Positions 6,392 to 8,539 of a DNA stretch of 8,539 bases are shown here, one piece after another. The DNA lies in contig JALONF010000073.1 in assembly GCA_025455085.1 (NCBI GenBank), positions 1 to 8,539 on the forward strand. The letters run 5' to 3'. Every line of letters begins with the position of its first letter. The first letter of the stretch is position 1. The position numbers and the translations under genes are program-made. The stretch comes from Ignavibacteriaceae bacterium (GTDB lineage Bacteria; Bacteroidota; Ignavibacteria; Ignavibacteriales; Ignavibacteriaceae). Below the pieces are notes generated by a model. It saw only the letters and a program-made list of their open reading frames with translations. It did not search any database and was not told the DNA's origin.

Positions 6392-7570
6392 ATGAAAATG
6401 AAAAGAATCTTAATGATAGTTTACAGTTATTTCCCTCAAGATGTAAGACCCCGGAGAGAAGCTGAAGCATTGATTAATGCTGGTTATGACGTTGATATTA
6501 TTTGTTTGAGGCTCCCTGATCAATCCAAATTCGAAAATATCTATGGAGTTAATACTTATAGAGTAAATCTTTCCAAATCCCGGTCATCAAAGGGGAAATA
6601 TATTCTTCTTTATGCTGGTTTTTTCATCCATTCATTCTTCTTACTAAATAAATTATATATAAAAAAAAGATATAGCGTTATACATGTTCATAACATGCCG
6701 GATTTTTTGGTTTTTCTTAGTGTAATTCCAAAACTTTTCGGCTCAAAAGTTATTTTAGATCTACACGACCCAACACCGGAAATGTTAATGACAAAATATG
6801 CAGAGGATAAAGGTAGCAAGCTAACAAAACTTCTTAAATGGCAGGAAAAAATAAGCATAAAATTTGCACATAAAATTATCACAACAAATAAATCTTTTCT
6901 AGACAGATTCATATCGCGTGGTTGTGCTCCTGATAAAATAAGTATCGTTATGAATTCTCCACAGGAGTCTATTTTTAACAAGTTCATTAACAGATCAAAA
7001 GAAAAATCAGATGAGAATAAATATGTTGTTATGTATCATGGCATAATTATTACGAGGTATGGCTTTGAGGAACTATTGAATGCAGTAAATTTATTAAAAG
7101 ATAAAATACCAGGATTAGAATTAAGAATTTATGGCACTGGAGAAGACTTACCAATTTTTCTTGAGATGGTGCAAAAGTTAAATTTAGAAAATATCGTAAA
7201 ATACTCCGGACAGGTTTCAATTGAAAAAATTGTGGAGATTATACCGGAATGTGACGTTGGAATAATTCCAAATAGGCTTACTCCCTTTACCAAGATAAAT
7301 TTTCCAACAAGAATATTCGAATATTTACATATGAAAAAGCCTTTAGTAGTACCACGTACGCAGGGAATTAGAGACTATTTTGATGAGAGTTCAATTTTTT
7401 ATTTTGATGCCGGTGATGCAGAAAATCTGGCAAATGTTATATTCGATGTTTATTCTAACTCGACTAAAACATCGGATGTAGTGAATAAAGGTCACAAAAT
7501 ATATCAGAATTATAAGTGGGAACACCAAAGCAAAAATCTCATTAAAATTTATAAAGAGCTACTTAATTGA
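6392..7570 (+). CDS. Glycosyltransferase family 4 (GT-B fold)
   Basis: The protein has 392 residues in two Rossmann-like domains. The N-terminal acceptor domain starts with KRILMIVYSYFPQDVRPRREA, continues with VIHVHNMPD (96-104) and has DLHDPTPE (123-130), a segment typical of GT4 enzymes from surface-glycan loci. The C-terminal donor domain begins near YVVMYHG (211-217) and contains LRIYGTGEDLP (244-254), YSGQVS (271-276), CDVGIIP (287-293) and FPTRIFEYLHMKKPLVVP (304-321), which resembles the nucleotide-sugar EX7E region. The second glutamate (E310) is present; the position eight before it is isoleucine, so the first glutamate is lacking, as in some GT4 members. Transfer of a sugar from a nucleotide donor to a lipid-linked glycan on the cytoplasmic face is the family role; the sugar is unknown. 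It starts 2 nt after the deacetylase stop with no Shine-Dalgarno, so translation is probably coupled. ATG 6398 is an alternative start. Confidence 0.9.
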   Translation: MKMKRILMIVYSYFPQDVRPRREAEALINAGYDVDIICLRLPDQSKFENIYGVNTYRVNLSKSRSSKGKYILLYAGFFIHSFFLLNKLYIKKRYSVIHVHNMPDFLVFLSVIPKLFGSKVILDLHDPTPEMLMTKYAEDKGSKLTKLLKWQEKISIKFAHKIITTNKSFLDRFISRGCAPDKISIVMNSPQESIFNKFINRSKEKSDENKYVVMYHGIIITRYGFEELLNAVNLLKDKIPGLELRIYGTGEDLPIFLEMVQKLNLENIVKYSGQVSIEKIVEIIPECDVGIIPNRLTPFTKINFPTRIFEYLHMKKPLVVPRTQGIRDYFDESSIFYFDAGDAENLANVIFDVYSNSTKTSDVVNKGHKIYQNYKWEHQSKNLIKIYKELLN

Positions 7571-8430
7571 TTTCTGAACAGACTATGAACACTGTGAAAT
7601 ATGTTTTGATAACAGCCGCTAAAAATGAAGAATTATACATAGAAAAAACCATTCTATCCATTCTTAATCAAACTATTATACCAGAGAAGTGGGTAATTGT
7701 AAGTGATGGTTCAACAGATCGGACAAATAATATCGTTGAGCAGTACTGTAACAAATACATATTTATCGACTTTATTGCTTTGTCTCCTAATAAAGAACGT
7801 AATTTTGGATCGAAAGTCAACGCCCTCAATAAAGCGCTAAAAAAATTAGAAGGAATGGAATTTGATTTTATCGGTAATCTGGATGCAGATGTTACGCTGG
7901 ATAAAAGTTATTATGAAAAAGTATTTCGAAAATTTCAATCAAATCCAAAGCTGGGTATTGCCGGTGGGATTATTCTTGATTGTGTTGGTGAAAAAGAGTT
8001 ACCGCAAAACATAAGTCTCAATAGTGTTGCTGGGGCAATTCAAGTGTTTCGAAAAGAGTGCTTTGACAAAATTGGCAATTATATTCCATTTAAGTACGGT
8101 GGTGAAGATGCATATATGGAAATAATGGCAAGGATGTTGGGTTGGGATGTTCAGACTTTAGCTGAGTTAAAAGTACTCCATCACAGACCAACAGGAACCG
8201 GTATGGGAAGTTTGTCAAAAGCGAATTTAAGAAGTGGGAAGATGTTTTACACCGGAAGTATTCTGAATATTTTAGGATACTTCTCTGCTTTTATCAAAAA
8301 GGAAAAATGTCCTGCAGGTGATGCATTCATTAATTTTGTCAGAAGTGAACAAAGAGAGCGCTTACGATCGCTTTTACCATTTAATAAAAAGAAACCTGTC
8401 ATAAAAACTTCTCGAATGATCAAAATATAG
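7567..8430 (+). CDS. Glycosyltransferase family 2 (GT-A fold)
   Basis: This GT2 enzyme has 287 residues. The N-terminal nucleotide-binding part reads VLITAAKNEE (13-22), SILNQT (31-36) and VIVSDGSTDRT (43-53). The DXD-type metal site is NLDADV (104-109). GGEDAY (178-183) carries the expected acidic catalytic-base region, and LGWDVQTLAELKVLHHRPTG (191-210) resembles the C-terminal end of GT2 proteins I recall from exopolysaccharide loci. There are no obvious transmembrane helices beyond a short hydrophobic stretch near residues 229-243, so it is likely a soluble or peripheral cytoplasmic enzyme. The TTG start at 7567 overlaps the GT4 stop in TTGA and has AAAGAG 8 nt upstream. ATG 7585 is possible but lacks a ribosome site. 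The overlap implies translation coupled to GT4, so the two enzymes may add neighbouring sugars. Donor and acceptor are not readable. Confidence 0.9.
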   Translation: MISEQTMNTVKYVLITAAKNEELYIEKTILSILNQTIIPEKWVIVSDGSTDRTNNIVEQYCNKYIFIDFIALSPNKERNFGSKVNALNKALKKLEGMEFDFIGNLDADVTLDKSYYEKVFRKFQSNPKLGIAGGIILDCVGEKELPQNISLNSVAGAIQVFRKECFDKIGNYIPFKYGGEDAYMEIMARMLGWDVQTLAELKVLHHRPTGTGMGSLSKANLRSGKMFYTGSILNILGYFSAFIKKEKCPAGDAFINFVRSEQRERLRSLLPFNKKKPVIKTSRMIKI

Positions 8431-8457
8431 GTCTAATAATAATTAGGGAAATGTAAG

Positions 8458-8539
8458 ATGTGCGGAATTTGCGGTCAATATTATTTTAAAGAGAATCATC
8501 CTGTTTCACTCCAAACCATAAAAAGAATGAATGATACGA
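8458..8539 (+). CDS. asnB: Asparagine synthase-type glutamine amidotransferase, N-terminal start (cut by window end)
   Basis: Only the first 27 residues are visible. MCGICG shows the class II (Ntn) glutaminase start: Cys2 becomes the N-terminal nucleophile once Met1 is removed, and it releases ammonia from glutamine. A tyrosine-rich QYYF follows, as in the AsnB family (typically MCGIAGIYNF-like). AGGGA (8445-8449) lies 8 nt before the ATG, and the gene starts 27 nt after the GT2 stop. Members in glycan loci often amidate sugar acids instead of making asparagine; exosortase-associated and O-antigen amidotransferases are examples. The synthetase half is outside the window, so GlmS- or PurF-like proteins, which also begin MCGI, cannot be fully excluded. 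AsnB is the best guess from the start sequence and context. Confidence 0.7.
   Translation, partial: MCGICGQYYFKENHPVSLQTIKRMNDT

Noticed and set aside
6688..6987. Reverse-strand 99-codon ORF within GT4
   Set aside because: Opposite conserved GT4 motifs, with no ribosome site or recognisable domain.

Overview
The window is a low-GC stretch (about one third G+C by eye) of a bacterial envelope or exopolysaccharide biosynthesis locus. All genes lie on the + strand and are closely spaced. Eight genes are complete. An adenylate-forming ligase is cut by the left edge and an asparagine-synthase-type amidotransferase by the right edge. The gene mix and base composition fit a Gram-negative environmental lineage such as Bacteroidota/Ignavibacteriota or a relative. 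This is an impression only: no rRNA or other phylogenetic marker is present. The set of acyl-AMP ligase, FemAB-like proteins, deacetylase, glycosyltransferases and asparagine-synthase-like amidotransferase resembles polysaccharide loci found with exosortase/PEP-CTERM systems, but no exosortase, Wzx/Wzy or sugar-nucleotide enzyme is visible.

Layout: 2-817 is the C-terminal part of an acyl-CoA/acyl-ACP ligase. 861-1817 is an NAD-synthase-family (NadE-like) ATP-dependent amide synthetase with an apparent insertion of about 55 residues. A 186-nt gap holds one weak hairpin. 2004-2678 is a class I SAM methyltransferase. 2739-3782 and 3854-4948 are two divergent tandem FemAB/GNAT-fold proteins. 5024-5443 is a VOC protein resembling methylmalonyl-CoA epimerase. 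5478-6389 is a NodB-type polysaccharide deacetylase relative. 6392-7570 is a GT4 glycosyltransferase. 7567-8430 is a GT2 glycosyltransferase that overlaps it by 4 nt. 8458 onward is the start of an AsnB-type protein.

Inferred logic: the two glycosyltransferases build part of a glycan. The deacetylase, methyltransferase, FemAB proteins, ligase, NadE-like enzyme and amidotransferase could add or remove N-acyl, methyl, aminoacyl or amide groups. Substrates cannot be read from the sequence.

The main correction to simple ORF calling is the first FemAB gene. Its reading frame and homology to its neighbour extend 111 codons upstream of its first ATG, to an ATT codon at 2739 behind a strong Shine-Dalgarno. 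With that start, no stretch longer than 300 nt lacks a gene. No tRNA, rRNA, CRISPR, insertion sequence or integrase was seen. I found no convincing wholly new system; the best candidate for unusual biochemistry is the NadE-like enzyme in its polysaccharide context.
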